Below, piece by piece: positions 32,496 to 44,654 of a stretch of DNA of 64,000 nucleotides. Location: NCBI GenBank assembly GCA_905116865.2, contig CAJHNH020005002.1, positions 202,385 to 266,384 on the forward strand, in the 5' to 3' direction. The position numbers and the translations under genes are program-made. Numbering within the stretch: position 1 is the first letter of the stretch; the number at the start of each line of letters is the position of its first letter. The stretch comes from Candidula unifasciata (Eukaryota > Mollusca > Gastropoda > Stylommatophora > Geomitridae). Under the pieces are notes generated by a model. The model searched no databases. It was not told the origin of the DNA and saw nothing but the letters and a program-made list of their open reading frames with translations.

Positions 32496-33590
32496 ATTTC
32501 CCTGTCAATTTACTGAATATGTGATCATTGAAGAATGACTCCCTCTACCAACCATGTGGACATGTCTTGTATGAATGGCCAGGTTTAAAATATATCCCAC
32601 AGCCTTATGGCCAGGCTAATGAACACGATCTTCTGATAGAGGAGTTGACTTTCAGCCATCTATGACAGAAAATAATTCAACCTGTACTCTTATTACGGCC
32701 CCTAGATGGGATATGACAGAAACGAAAATACAATAATAAACCAAAAGAAAACGCAAGTTTTCCAATCGCGTCTGATCCTTGGGAACTTTCGATTGAACAC
32801 GGGACAGGCAAGAGAAAACGGATGGCCGAAATGATAAATATTGAACATGAACAGAACCCCATCGGATCCCTCCCACCGTTGATTACATAGAGTCAAAAAG
32901 TCGGGGTAGATAAGGCGACATAAGAGACGTCAGAACCGCCAAAACTCGGGCCATAATTTCTGTATTCTTCTTATCGACGCCCGACGCTGACGGTTTTTAT
33001 AATTAATCTCCGCTATGATTGTCAGTATCATCTCAATTCTGTCGTATTCTATCCCGATACTATCTCCTCACCATTCCCAGTGTCGTCTGCCGAAAATTGG
33101 CCCCACAGTTATCGTCATTTTCCAGGGCACACATTTTTGCCAGGCAGAAGAGGGTATTAAATTTTTCCCTCTTCTCATTTCATATTGCTTCTGTCGTTCT
33201 TCTGTCCTCTGATCGGCTGCCTTTCATATTTTGGTTTATCAGATATATACAGATAATTCCTTCACCTCTCATGCTACTTTATAATCCAGCTGGGAATATG
33301 TTTTTTTTTTTAAAACTTCCATTCATTTAGATGCTGACAACTTCATTTCAATTTTTAGAAATAGAATGTGAATGACATGTTAACGTGAGCAACTTTTTAA
33401 AGTTGATTTCATGAAGTATTTGAAACTGGAGTCAGATCGTGATTGAGCAGAGGGTGCAATGAAATTCAGTAATGACCTAAACATGCAGTGTAAACATTAG
33501 GAAAGGATTTTTTAAACGAATTTTTCTTATGTGACGTGAATACGACGCTTTGGTTTCATAGCCGTACATAAGGCGCCGGCACTTGAAAAT
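32496..33590. other. Unassigned stretch
   Basis: No repeat or gene recognised. Several short ORFs on both strands have no family features. Confidence 0.4.
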
Positions 33591-33591
33591 T

Positions 33592-33695
33592 TAGACCACT
33601 TGAGTAGAGACTGCCTCCACCTCCATTCTCAAAATGGACGTTGTGATACCATATGCAAGGCTTTGCTGCTTGGTAAAGTACGTTAGCATCGTCTT
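33592..33695 (-). pseudogene. RNase H fragment of the I-like element
   Basis: The minus strand reads KQQSLAYGITTSILRMEVEAV, the second block of the RNase H; both ends are lost. Confidence 0.65.
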
Positions 33696-33879
33696 TAAAG
33701 TCAAGATACGAGAAAGTGTAAACACATTATCGCGGGAACAATCAGTAGAGATATTCAGGGATGGCTGATGCGTGGGAAGAACTACGCAATGAGAATGCCT
33801 GTTGTGCAGTGACGTCGATTGTGAAAACATAACGTAATATATACTTTACTTGTATATGTACAAATTACTGGGTATATGG

Positions 33880-34080
33880 GGACCACATGACAACCAGAAG
33901 GATCAGGGAAAAGAGGTCTAGAGACAGACCAAAAGAGGTTATGCTGGATGGGTTGAAACGATGGAATGGAGGAATATCATCAAGAGAGCTGTTCGGGACA
34001 ACCAGTGATTGTGATCTGTGAAGATGCACGAGCGCCTACGTCAGTTGGCAGGGCACATGCTGATGATCAGCACCAGATAA
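33880..34080 (+). pseudogene. Non-LTR 3' end remnant
   Basis: KRSRDRPKEVMLDGLKRW then a WQGTC/TGCTGATGATCAGC-like end, comparable to 14645-14812 and 58440-58690. Confidence 0.55.
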
Positions 34081-34094
34081 CTGAATAATACTGC

Positions 34095-34445
34095 TCACAT
34101 ATTTCTACATTTCCTATATACCTTCACCATCTTTATATTTCACACATATCGTTATTTATATATTTCCTATATATTTCCACCATTTCTATATTTCACACAT
34201 ATCACCCTTTTATGTATTTCCCATATTTCTCCACCATCTCTAGATTTCACACATGTCCCCATTTCTATATTTCATATATACCGGCACTATCTCTACATAT
34301 TTTACAAATATCACAAATTCTTTGTTTCCGTTACACCTCTAAAACCTCTGTATTTCACACAAATCACTATTTCTATATTTCATTACACGACCAACATCTC
34401 TATTTCTGACACATATCACCCATTTCTATACTTTGCACACACACT

Positions 34446-34481
<36 letters not shown>

Positions 34482-35377
34482 CATACATATGGAGGTATTT
34501 CCACCGTCTCCACATGTCAGCATATATCACTGTTTTTATGTTTCTAACATACCGCCACTATCTCTATATTTCACACATTTCACCCATTTCTTAATTTCCT
34601 ATTTACCGCCACTATCTCTATATTTCACACATTTCACCCATTTCTTAATTTCCTATTTACTGACACTATCTCTATATTTCACACATTTCACCCATTTCTT
34701 AATTTCCTATTTACTGCCACTATCTCTATATGTCACGCATATCACCATGTCTAGATGAGGACGGAGCATGCATGGGAATGCCCCGAGTGCTGTGTTGTCA
34801 TTTTTCGACTCAACTGAACTCATCACTATGTCTATATCTCCTACATGCCTATCCCCACCATCTCTATAACTCACACATATTACTATTTCTTTATTTCCTA
34901 TATACCTTCACAGTCACCGTATATTTTACACGTCACACATTTCTTTACTTCTTATATACATCCCCATCTCTATAACTCACACATATTACTATTTCTTTAT
35001 TTCCTATATACCTTCACAGTCACCGTATTTTACACGTCACACATTTCTTTACTTCTAATTTACATCCCCATCTCTATATTTCACACATATCACTATTTCT
35101 TTATTTCTTCTATACCACCACCTCCATCTCTATATTTCGCACAAATCGCTACTTCTATATCATATTTCTTTGTTTCACACATATTCCCATCCATACATTT
35201 CACGCACATCTCTATCCCATGATGCCACTCGCATCGCCATGTCAGTATTTTACACATTCACATCTGTACACTTGACATATGTCAACATGTTTATATCTCA
35301 TGCTGATCCCTATCTCCATATGTCACACGAATTCCAATCCCTATATTTCACACATAAAATGTTTTTTTCCTTAAAGT
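34095..35377. repeat. Degenerate 54/108-bp minisatellite (left part)
   Basis: Variants of TCTATATTTCACACATATCAC throughout. Regular 54-bp units at 34561-34740 and 108-bp units at 34858-35072. Interrupted by a retroelement tail at 34743-34824. Confidence 0.78.
34743..34824 (+). mobile_element. Minimal 3' tail of the I-like element
   Basis: ATGAGGACGGAGCATGCATGG, CCCCGAGTGCTGTGTTGTC and CGACTCAACTGAACTC: only the last 80 bp of the element, inside the 54-bp minisatellite. Confidence 0.7.
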
Positions 35378-35645
35378 AAAGGACCCTTTTCCCGCCTTTA
35401 TGCATATTGGGCACACAGGGCTAGACCTATATTCTATATACCAATCGGCACTTGCTAGATGATGGAGTCAACATCACGCCACCGCCTCTACTTCTCATAA
35501 CTGCACTTTGTACCCATTCAAGGCTGGGTTGATCTGGGAGCCAAGGTCATTTTTGAAGAAAACCCGCTTCTTTCCGCCAGAACCCGAACCCACGACCTTT
35601 CGATCCATAGGCGAGCGTCTAGCCGCTACACCAGGGCGACTCCCT
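35378..35645 (-). mobile_element. SINE family B, near full length
   Basis: Minus strand: head GGTGTAGCGGCTAGACGC (A box) and GGTCGTGGGTTCGGGTTC (B box), then body shared with family A (CCGATTGGTATATAGAATA). It splits the 54-bp minisatellite, which resumes at 35646. Confidence 0.8.
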
Positions 35646-36120
35646 TACAAATATACCATGCTGTATATTCCCACCTAGCCATCTCTATATTTCACACACA
35701 CTCGAAACTCTATATTTCACACAAATACTAATCTCTATATTTCACACATATCCGATGCCCAGATCTATGATTTATACAAGCCTCCTTCTTTGTATTTTTT
35801 ACAATACCTCATTGCCTCTGCTTTATCCAGACCCCCGCTTCTGTATTTCACAAAATCCTAGTCTATGTATTTCATAAACTTCCGACTGTATTTCGTACTA
35901 TACTCTATTTCTATGTGTCATGCAGCCCCCCCCCCCCCCCAACTCCCGCCCACCTCTTTCCCTTTCTTAGCGTATTACACCCCACAATCCTTGTTTGCAA
36001 TAATCCTCCATCTTTATATATTATACAATCCTCTATCTCTATGCTTTGTACAATCCCTGATCTCTATATTTCGTTCCACCCTCCTCATGTATATTTCATA
36101 CATATCTCCTTTTCTGTAGG
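35646..36120. repeat. Degenerate 54/108-bp minisatellite (right part)
   Basis: CTCTATATTTCACACAAATAC-like variants continue after the SINE, fading by 36120. Includes a poly-C run at 35927-35940. Confidence 0.65.
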
Positions 36121-36189
36121 TTATTGAAGCTGGTGAAAAATGAAAGCAGGAATGCATACACTCAAACTGCTTGTAGCACAAAGAGCGAA

Positions 36190-36190
36190 A

Positions 36191-36280
<90 letters not shown>

Positions 36281-36282
36281 GA
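36190..36282. repeat. (GA)n microsatellite
   Basis: About 45 GA units with a few CAGA. Confidence 0.9.
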
Positions 36283-36937
36283 AGACAGAGGCAATGTGTT
36301 TCATCTTTACAATAGGGCGGATAAAAATCTGTCAGCTTCCCGCCTTCCACGTGTCCACGTCTGATATCAAAATGAAAACAGAGAGCACAAGTTTATCGCG
36401 CCTTCGCAACGCAGATCGAAGCACATCCGGGTAATAGCAAAACGTAATCGAGCATCGAATCCGATAAACTACCCCGAGTACATGCCAGGGTCTGACGTGA
36501 TCGGGCGATACCCTCTTCTGTTTGTGATCCAGGAAAATAAGTGTTTATTTCAAGCATTTGCGAAAATGTTCTTATCAGGACTTAATCTGTGAAATTGTAA
36601 AAATCATCGCCCTGTTTCTTGTGGGGGAAAGTGTAAAAATCATCGCCCTGTTTCTTGTGTGGGAAGATATCTTGGACAGGAAGTTTTGAGTGTAAAATTT
36701 ACAGGTCACTAGTAAAAAAGGATGGGTGGGCGAGGGGCGGGAGGGTGTCTGTGTGTGTGCGTGTGTGTCTGTAGGTGTGTGTGTAGGGTGGGGGGGGGGG
36801 TGTATAAGCCACGTAATGTTGCTTATGTCCATAAAAGTATTTTTCACCAAAACCGTTTGTATTTTACAACAAACAACATACTATCATTTTTAACCTTTAT
36901 GTTGAAGGTAAATGATATTATAATTATTATTGTTTAG
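36283..36937. other. Unassigned stretch with a 36-bp tandem duplication
   Basis: GTAAAAATCATCGCCCTG occurs at 36597 and 36633. Also a G/T-rich tract at 36750-36800. No gene recognised. Confidence 0.5.
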
Positions 36938-37385
36938 GTAAGTACAGACTCTGAAAGTATGATAAGAAAGGGAAAGGCAGGGATGCTTCGAGCAGACTGG
37001 CAAGCTTCACTGGAAAGATCACAGGTAGTGAGCATACTTTGGACCCTCTCTCCTGGTCATGCCGGTGTGGTGGGTAATGAACAGACAGATTGACTGCACC
37101 ACTGGGTGGGGAACTAATGTATGACAGGGCAGATGTTGTCAAGGCGCTTTGGGAACAAGTAACGGAATCAGTAGAGAAACAAGATTATTATGGCCTAGAG
37201 AGAGAGAGTGAGGCACCTGGGTGTAACCAGAGGGTTTGGCCGCCTCGCTACGCTCAGAGGAAAGGCGAGACGGACCTATAACCAGATTGTGACCGGTACC
37301 ATCAGTATTGGAACTCTGCGCTGGTTGCTGAAGATAAGGACGAAGCACGCATGGCAATGCCCCGAGTGCTGTGATGTCAATTCTT
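36938..37385 (+). pseudogene. I-like element RNase H 3' end (5' truncated)
   Basis: VSTDSESMIRKGKAGMLRAD then SLSPGHAG (here TLSPGHAGVVGNEQ), with a stop at the RLAG position and a frameshift later. Ends CCCGAGTGCTGTGATGTC, then the tail that becomes the (TAAC)n array. Confidence 0.82.
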
Positions 37386-37983
<598 letters not shown>

Positions 37984-38303
37984 TTCTGTAAGTCGGCGGT
38001 GCTCCTAAAATAGTTTAGTGTTCATTTAGAATCTGGGAGAATAACTGTCATTGCCCCCCCCCCCACAACCAGAGCACGCCACACGATCACACGGAGTACA
38101 CTGATGTCTTGTGTGGGTAGGAGATGACTGGCGTAAAACTGCTGTGTCAGGGATAATCATACAATAGTCCTTGTCTCTTTCATGTGGATCATAGGATACG
38201 ACCGACAACTTAACAGCCGAAAGTGCGTGTACCTCCGGTTCCACCCAGTCGCCGTTAAATAAAGGCCCTCATCAGAAAACAAATGTATTTCGCCACAAGA
38301 TCA

Positions 38304-38465
38304 ACTATAGTCCGTTCCAGAAGTCCTGGCCAAATCTAAAAATCTTTACCCAGTAATTGTTCGACATAAGTTGTTGAAATCTGGCATAGAACTTGTTAGC
38401 AATAATATCCTTGGTATAATTGTTGTTTTGAACAAACTTCTAATTTTCATATTGCCTTATTTGCG

Positions 38466-38558
<93 letters not shown>

Positions 38559-38966
38559 GTTTACAACATCAAATTGCACGCGTTTCATTGACGTATCGCT
38601 CTGAGGTGGTCACCTCCATCATTAGTCTCCCGTGTGTTGCAGCAGAGTGTTTATTGTCTGCGGGTTAGACTATCAAAATAATCACCAACCATCGCTGCAC
38701 ATGTAAAATGATTTCCAAACAATTTTCACACATGTGTCAATTACTGAAAACATTCTACTTTTAAGTATACATAATCATTAGTCAAACAAAGAATAAAGAA
38801 ATTCCCCTCTTTATGAAAATAACAGCACCTCTGCAAATGTAAATTACAAAATCATCACGACATGGAAAGTCTAATGCCGTCTGCAAAAACGCATTTGAAT
38901 CCAAACAGAAGTTTTCGAGATATTTGTTAAAGAGTGAAGGCAGGAATTTGGAAATCCACTATAGAT
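38304..38966. mobile_element. MITE family H, copy 1, with internal (TC)n(TA)n
   Basis: Left end ACTATAGTCCGTTCC; right end GGAAATCCACTATAGAT (reverse complement starts ATCTATAGTGGATTTCC). Internal TC at 38469-38500 and TA at 38501-38556. Interior phrases such as GTTTTCGAGATATTTGTTAAAG match the copy at 57052-57644. Confidence 0.65.
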
Positions 38967-39005
38967 ACCTCAAAATACAGGTCAGCCTCAGCAGTCATAT
39001 AAACC

Positions 39006-39052
39006 CAGTCAGTCATCAGTCAGTCAGTCATCAGTCAGTCAGTCAGTCAGCC
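39006..39052. repeat. (CAGT)n microsatellite
   Basis: Imperfect CAGT repeat with CATCAGT variants. Confidence 0.8.
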
Positions 39053-39086
39053 TGTCCTTTGCAGAACCTTGCTCCCGTAACAAACG

Positions 39087-40835
39087 TCAGGAAAACTTCT
39101 TGATCACAAGCAAGATGTCCCGCGTCCGATACACTCTTCTGGAGATCATCCGCCACCATCTTCTCTTTGGTCTACTTCTTCCTCTCTTCCCAGGCATACA
39201 CCCTCTCCATTGCTGCTCTCTTAAACTTTCGTGACGTTTAAAGTGACCAAAATATTTCAATTGTCTTTGTTTTATCGTCTTTATAAGCCAACCTTCTTCA
39301 GGATTAAGTTCTTGAAATATGGTTGCATTTGTTCTTCTCTTTGCCAATGATATCCTTAGAACCCGTCTATCACATTTGTATTCGAAGGCCATTATGTGCT
39401 GTTCAGCTTGTTTAGTAAGTGTCCGGGTCTCACAGGCGTATGTTGCAATGGAAAAGATGCATGCTCTTTTAAATCTGATTTTTGTAGTTCTGTCTGTCTC
39501 ACTCCATAATTTTGTCAGTCGTTTTAGTCATTAAAGAGCAATTGACAGTCGTCGTTTTAGTCTTTAAAGAGCAATTGACAGTCGTCGTTTTAGTCTTTAA
39601 AGAGCAATTGACAGTCGTCGTTTTAGTCATTAAAGAGCAATTGACCGTCGTCGTTTTAGTCTTTAAAGAGCAATTGACAGTAGTCGTTTTAGTCATTAAA
39701 GAGCAATTGACAGTCGTCGTTTTAGTCTTTAAAGAGCAATTGACCGTCGTCGTTTTAGTCTTTAAAGAGCAAATGACAGTCGTCGTTTTAGTCTATAAAG
39801 AGCAATTGACAGTCGTCGTTTTAGTCATTAAAGAGCAAATGATAATCGTCGTTTTAGTCTTTAAAGAGCAATTGACAGTCGTCGTTTTAGTCATTAAAGA
39901 GCAAATGACAGTCGTCGTTTTAGTCATTAAAGAGCAATTGACAGTCGTCGTTTTAGTCTTTAAAGATCAATTGACAGTCGTCGTTTTAGTCTTTAAAGAG
40001 CAATTGACAGTCGTCGTTTTAGTCATTAAAGAGCAATCGACAGTCGTCGTTTTAGTCATTAAAGAGCAATTGACAGTCGTCGTTTTAGTCTTTAAAGAGC
40101 AATTGACAGTCGTCGTTTTAGTCTTTAAAGAGCAATCGACAGTCGTCGTTTTAGTCATTAAAGAGCAATCGACAGTCGTCGTTTTAGTCTTTAAAGATCA
40201 ATTGACCGTCGTCGTTTTAGTCTTTAAAGAGCAATTGACAGTCGTCGTTTTAGTCATTAAAGAGGAATCGACAGTCGTCGTTTTAGTCATTAAAGAGCAA
40301 TTGACATTCGTCGTTTTAGTCTTTAAAGAGCAATTGACATTCGTTGTTTTAGTCTTTAAAGAGCAATTGACATTCGTCGTTTTAGTCTTTAAAGAGCAAT
40401 TGACATTCGTCGTTTTAGTCTTTAAAGAGCAATTGACATTGGTCGTTTTAGTCTTTAAAGAGCAATTGACATTCGTCGTTTTAGTCTTTAAAGAGCAATT
40501 GACATTGGTCGTTTTAGTCATTAAAGAGCAATTGACAGTCGTCCTTTTAGGCTTTAAAGAGCAATTGACATTCGTCGTTTAATTTTTTTCATTGTGTCAC
40601 CATTGCTGGTAAACAATGACCCACGATATTCAAAATTGTCTACAACCCCCAGTTTTTTTCCTCATTAACATATATATTCTTCTCCATAGCAGTTTTATCT
40701 GTATGCATTATCTTTGTTTTTGGATATAAGTTGTGATTTTCACTATTTCTTTGGGTTGAGCTTATTGAGTTTTCTATACCAGTCCGTGATATGGATAGCA
40801 ATAGTGTATCATCGGCATAACGGATCTCTGAACCC
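39087..40835 (-). pseudogene. Non-LTR reverse transcriptase carrying an internal 33-bp array
   Basis: On the minus strand the RT begins abruptly at about 40830 with EIRYADDTLLL (catalytic YADD retained) and KTKIMHTDK, then EYRGSLFTSNG-like remains at 40630-40580. The 33-bp array follows (40580-39528), after which the RT resumes as LTKLWSETDRTTKIRF, ACIFSIATYACETRTLTK, RRVLRIS, LKYFGHFKRH and KRGRSRPKRRWW. The order is that of a single RTE-like element, so the array lies inside it. Confidence 0.75.
39528..40580. repeat. 33-bp minisatellite (about 32 units) within an RT relic
   Basis: Unit GTCGTCGTTTTAGTCTTTAAAG then AGCAATTGACA. Two main variants (GTCTTTAAAG and GTCATTAAAG) alternate; a GACATTCGTC variant takes over from about 40310. 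33 is a multiple of three, giving a 356-codon + strand ORF of VVVLVFKEQLT repeats that is an artefact of the period. In the RT frame on the minus strand the unit contains a stop. Confidence 0.9.
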
Positions 40836-40890
40836 ACGACTTTCCGATCCGCGGCGCACGTCTAGCCGCTCGGCCACCGCGACTCCCGCC
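40822..40890 (-). mobile_element. SINE family B head fused to RT sequence
   Basis: Minus strand GTCGCGGTGGCCGAGCGGC (class II tRNA-type A box) and AAGTCGTGGGTTCAGAG (B box). On the minus strand it runs directly into the RT relic, with no SINE body between. Confidence 0.65.
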
Positions 40891-41052
40891 TCGAGTGCTA
40901 GAGTTTCCGGGTTCAATGCCCGGTAAGTGCTGGGATTTTTTCAAGTGGACTTGTACTTCCAATAAATTCCCCTGGTCTCTGGGTAGTGAGATCGGAGGCC
41001 CGTGTGCATTTTTGCGCAAGCGAAAATTCATTTGGCAGTTGGAAATCGAAAA
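40887..41052 (+). mobile_element. SINE family C, 5' part
   Basis: Head with GTTTCCGGGTTCAATGCCC (B box), then GGTCTCTGGGTAGTGAG and TTGGCAGTTGGAAATCG. It is interrupted after AAATCGAAAA by a retroelement and resumes at 42370. Confidence 0.8.
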
Positions 41053-42359
41053 TGTCCTAAGTCTCCCGATAGATGGTAGAAACATCAACACAGAGAGCAA
41101 ACTGAAGTATCTGGGAATTACATTTGACAGGAGCCTGTCATTCAAGGACCATGTGGAGAGTGTTGTGACAAGATGCCAAAAAGGACTTAGTGCACCTAAG
41201 ACTATGCCTGCAATTGACATAGAGCAGAGAATGCTTTTCACACTATAACAGCACCTGATCCTCTCAGTGGTGGATTATAGCCTGGGACTGCTTACCGTCT
41301 CAAAGAGTCAGATGGACAAACTAGAGCGCATTCAGAACGCAGCTATGCGGGTCATTCTGGGTTGCACCAGAGACACCCCACTGGTATGTATGCGATACAT
41401 CCTTGATTTGCCGACTGTTGCAGGTAGACACAAGGTGCTGCAGGCGAAGTCATATCTCAGGGCTGATGCAGACACAGGCCACCCTTTGCACGAAGCTCTG
41501 GGTGCAGTTAAGGGTCAGCGGCTGATCGGAGGGAAGTCATGGATGGCTCAGGCAGAAGACACAATCAGACAGGTTTGCATCCTTGCGAACATTAGGTGAG
41601 GAGAGGAGTGGGTCAAAGTGCCACCTGAACAGTCAGACTTGTGTAGAGTCATAATCACGCTGAGCCGGGAATGCAGAGACTGGCCAGCAGGTGCCACAGA
41701 GGTGGAAATTCAGCAATTAATTCCAGATAATACTCGCTCAGAAGATTTGATCATTTACACATACGGTTCAGTGTCAAGAGGCAAAAGAAGTGCTTGGGGT
41801 TTCTTAGCCAAAGGTAATGGTTGACGTTTAGTGCAGGAGAGCCTAGCATATAATACCACAACATCCAGAGTAAGAATGGAGGTTTCGCTGGCTAGAGAAC
41901 ACGACACACATACAAATCGCGATTGTAACTGACTCAGAAAGCATGTTGGACAGGCATGCTTCGTGCAGAGTGGCATGCCTCGCTGTGGAGCACATGGCTG
42001 AGGAGTATTGTCTGGATTTTTTTACCAGGATACGCTGGTGTGTTGGGAAATTAACAGGCGGACTGGCTGACTCTGCACAGCTTGGTGGAATACTGATGCA
42101 TGAAAAGGCAGACGTGGTACAGCGTGTACAGTTCGGAGTAGCAGAGGGATCACCACAGTCTGGCGAGATTGTTGCAGGGAGGAGTGACGAGAGGTTCTGG
42201 CAGATGCTCGAGGAAAGGCAAGATGGACGTTTATCAGAAGGCTACTGGCACCATTAGTATCGGAACTCTTCGCTGGCTGCTGAAGATGGGGACGGAGCAC
42301 TCATAGGAATGTCCCGAGCGCTGTGATGTCGGTTCTTGAATCAAATCAATCAATTAATC
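41053..42359 (+). pseudogene. 5'-truncated I-like element (RT end, RNase H) nested in SINE C
   Basis: Starts in the RT at SLPIDGRNINTESKLKYLG, includes DTPLVCMRYILDLPTVAG, a linker, IIYTYGSVSRGKRSAWGF (D of TDGS is Y), and the RNase H end with several frameshifts and a deleted segment near 41880-41990. Ends with a (TCAA)-type tail. Flanked by a 10-bp duplication AAATCGAAAA (41043-41052 and 42360-42369), as expected for target-primed insertion. Confidence 0.88.
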
Positions 42360-42369
42360 AAATCGAAAA

Positions 42370-42500
42370 AAGTAGGTTAACGGCGCTGCGCGGGCAAAAT
42401 TTGGAGTTAAAATTCTACCCATACTATTTAAGGATTCTCGACGGTGCTACAGAGCCTGTGCACTGTGCTGAGATTCTTTGGACTCAGAAAAAGAAAGGAG
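42370..42500 (+). mobile_element. SINE family C, 3' part
   Basis: GGTTAACGGCGCTGCGCGGGC, TGCTACAGAGCCTGTGCAC, CTTTGGACTCAGA, matching 24195-24305. Confidence 0.8.
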
Positions 42501-43537
42501 AACTTATAGGCTGCTACCCGTGTGCCATGATGTAGATCCGTTTTTCAAACTTCAAACTTCATAGCACTGTAATAGGGTGGAAGCGACGAAGACTACAGTA
42601 CAGCAGATTAAAGATCTTTGAAGGTTTATTCTGGTTTCAAAATGGCCAACCGGCTATTTGAGAAGATTTGGCAGTTAATAGAGTTAGACGGAAGATGGGG
42701 AAAAATCTGGCTCGCTGTGTATAAAAGATTTTGTTCAGTCTTGCAGCGACCTATTTGACTTCCGGACCAACCTGTGGGAGCCTAACCTAGCTACTGATGC
42801 TTTGCACAATGGGCTGGTCGGCAGGTATGGCGACCACAGGTAACGTTCGTGGTCTGACTGATTGCAGGGATGGTACGTTCAGTTGGTTAAAATATATTTT
42901 TATTTGTATTCTTGCTAAGAGATAGTTAGATGGTAGATCGCTATATATTTGAGATGCTGATCGAGCACGTAGTCGTCGTTAATGGCGTTATTTGTTGGCC
43001 ATGCTGATGTGAAGTTAAATAAAATTATGTTCAACGTTGTATTCATAGTTACAGTTGTTTTCTTCAGCTTAGGACTTCTAGTTAGTTTACTAGTTTAGTT
43101 TATTCGTTTCTTGGCTATACTAGACTTTACACAGAAGATTTCTTGCCTGGGTGAGATATTCTGATCTCCCCCCCACCAAAACGAACTCTCTGCTCTCTCT
43201 TTTTCTTTATCATTTTTTTTCTTGTTATAAAGGGCCCTCTCCGCCCTAGTACAGCACTTTAGAAGTTAGAAGGGTAAATTAACTAGGCATCATGGGAGTA
43301 GACTCAAATAAAACATTGACAAGGGCTCAATACTTGTTTAAGTGTGTAATTATTACTATTGCTTGCTAAATCCCCCCCCCCCCCAAAAAAAAAAAAAAAA
43401 AAAATAAGTCAGTAATAAGTGTCATAGGAGTGCTCAATAGCCTATCCTCATTTAAGTAGGTAATGATTATTATTATATGCTAAACTGCAAAACATTACAA
43501 TAATAAATTTTAAATCATACGCATAAACAAATATGTA
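42501..43537. other. Unassigned stretch
   Basis: Includes CCCCCC/AAAAAA homopolymers at 43372-43405 and phrases repeated at 43300-43340 and 43425-43460. No gene seen. Confidence 0.4.
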
Positions 43538-44290
43538 TTGTTGGGCGGAGGCGGAGGAGCTAGGCTCTTTACAGATGATTTGGGGAGGGGTGCTCATGGA
43601 GGGGGTAGAGGGGGGCTTCTTGCATATGAATTAGGGACGGGTGTTTTGGAGAGGACGGGTTGGCTCTTGGCAGATGAATTGGGCATAGGTGCTCATGTGG
43701 GGAGGGGGTGGGCGGGAAGAGCACCTAGGCTCCTTACAAACGATTTGGGGATGTGTGCTCATTGGGGAGGGGGGGGGGCACTCAGATTCTTTATTGATGA
43801 TTTGAGGATGGGTGCTTACTGTGGGGGCGTCTAGGCTCTTTACAGATGGTTTTGGGACGTATCCCCATATGGGGGAGGGGGCGCCTAGGCTCTCTACATA
43901 TGGTTTTGGGACGTGTGCTCATGGTGAGGGGGCGCCTAGGCTCTCTACATTTGGTTTTGGGATGTGTGCTCATGGGGAGGGGGCGCCTAGGCTCTCTACA
44001 TATGGTTTTGAGACGTGTGCTCATTGGGAGGGGGCGCCTAGGCTCTCTACATTTGGTTTTGGGATGTGTGCTCATGGGGAGGGGGCGCCTAGGCTCTCTA
44101 CATATGGTTTTGAGACGTGTGCTCATTGGGAGGGGGCGCCTAGGCTCTCTACATTTGGTTTTGGGACGTGTGCTCACGGGGAGGGAGCGTCTGGGCTTTT
44201 TACATATGGTTTTGGGATGTGTGCTCATGGGGGATGGGGCGCCTAGGCTATCTACATATGATTGTGTGCTCATAGGGGCGGTGGAAGATG
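43538..44290. repeat. 51-bp G-rich minisatellite
   Basis: From about 43820, units of 51 bp: GGCGCCTAGGCTCTCTACAT, then TGGTTTTGGGACGTGTGCTC and GGGAGGGG. Alternating ACATATGG and ACATTTGG variants give a 102-bp super-unit. The earlier part (43538-43810) is diverged. Both-strand ORFs (262 codons on the minus strand) follow from the period being 17 codons. Confidence 0.88.
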
Positions 44291-44654
44291 GAGCTGGAGT
44301 GGATTCCATCCATGCATAGAAAGGATTGCACCGGACAGAGTGAAATGAAGGACTAGCCTGCCAACCATCTGTGTCATATAAGGGCACCCCATTATTGTTA
44401 TACATGATTATTATTATTTGTACGAATGTCCTCTGTTTATTTTCAAGGGCTTTATTTTCTCTGGCACACAACGGTACGCTGTACTGGCACCTTTGTAAGA
44501 AATAATTTTTTTTTTTCAGCGTTATTATAAAAGACTCTTTTATGGTGAATAACAGCTTTTTTTTTTTTTTCTTAAACACTTTGTTTTGAGTACTGGTGTC
44601 CTATTTTCCTAAAAAAAAAAAAAAATAATAATAATAATTCCTGACAACACCACT
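44291..44654. other. Unassigned stretch
   Basis: Homopolymer T and A runs, no gene seen. Confidence 0.4.

Noticed and set aside
39512..40582. 356-codon ORF of 11-residue repeats
   Set aside because: The period of 33 bp keeps the frame open; the array lies inside a minus-strand RT relic.
43791..44579. 262-codon minus-strand ORF with Arg-Glu-Pro-Arg-Arg-Pro repeats
   Set aside because: Results from a 51-bp minisatellite; the opposite strand is equally open.
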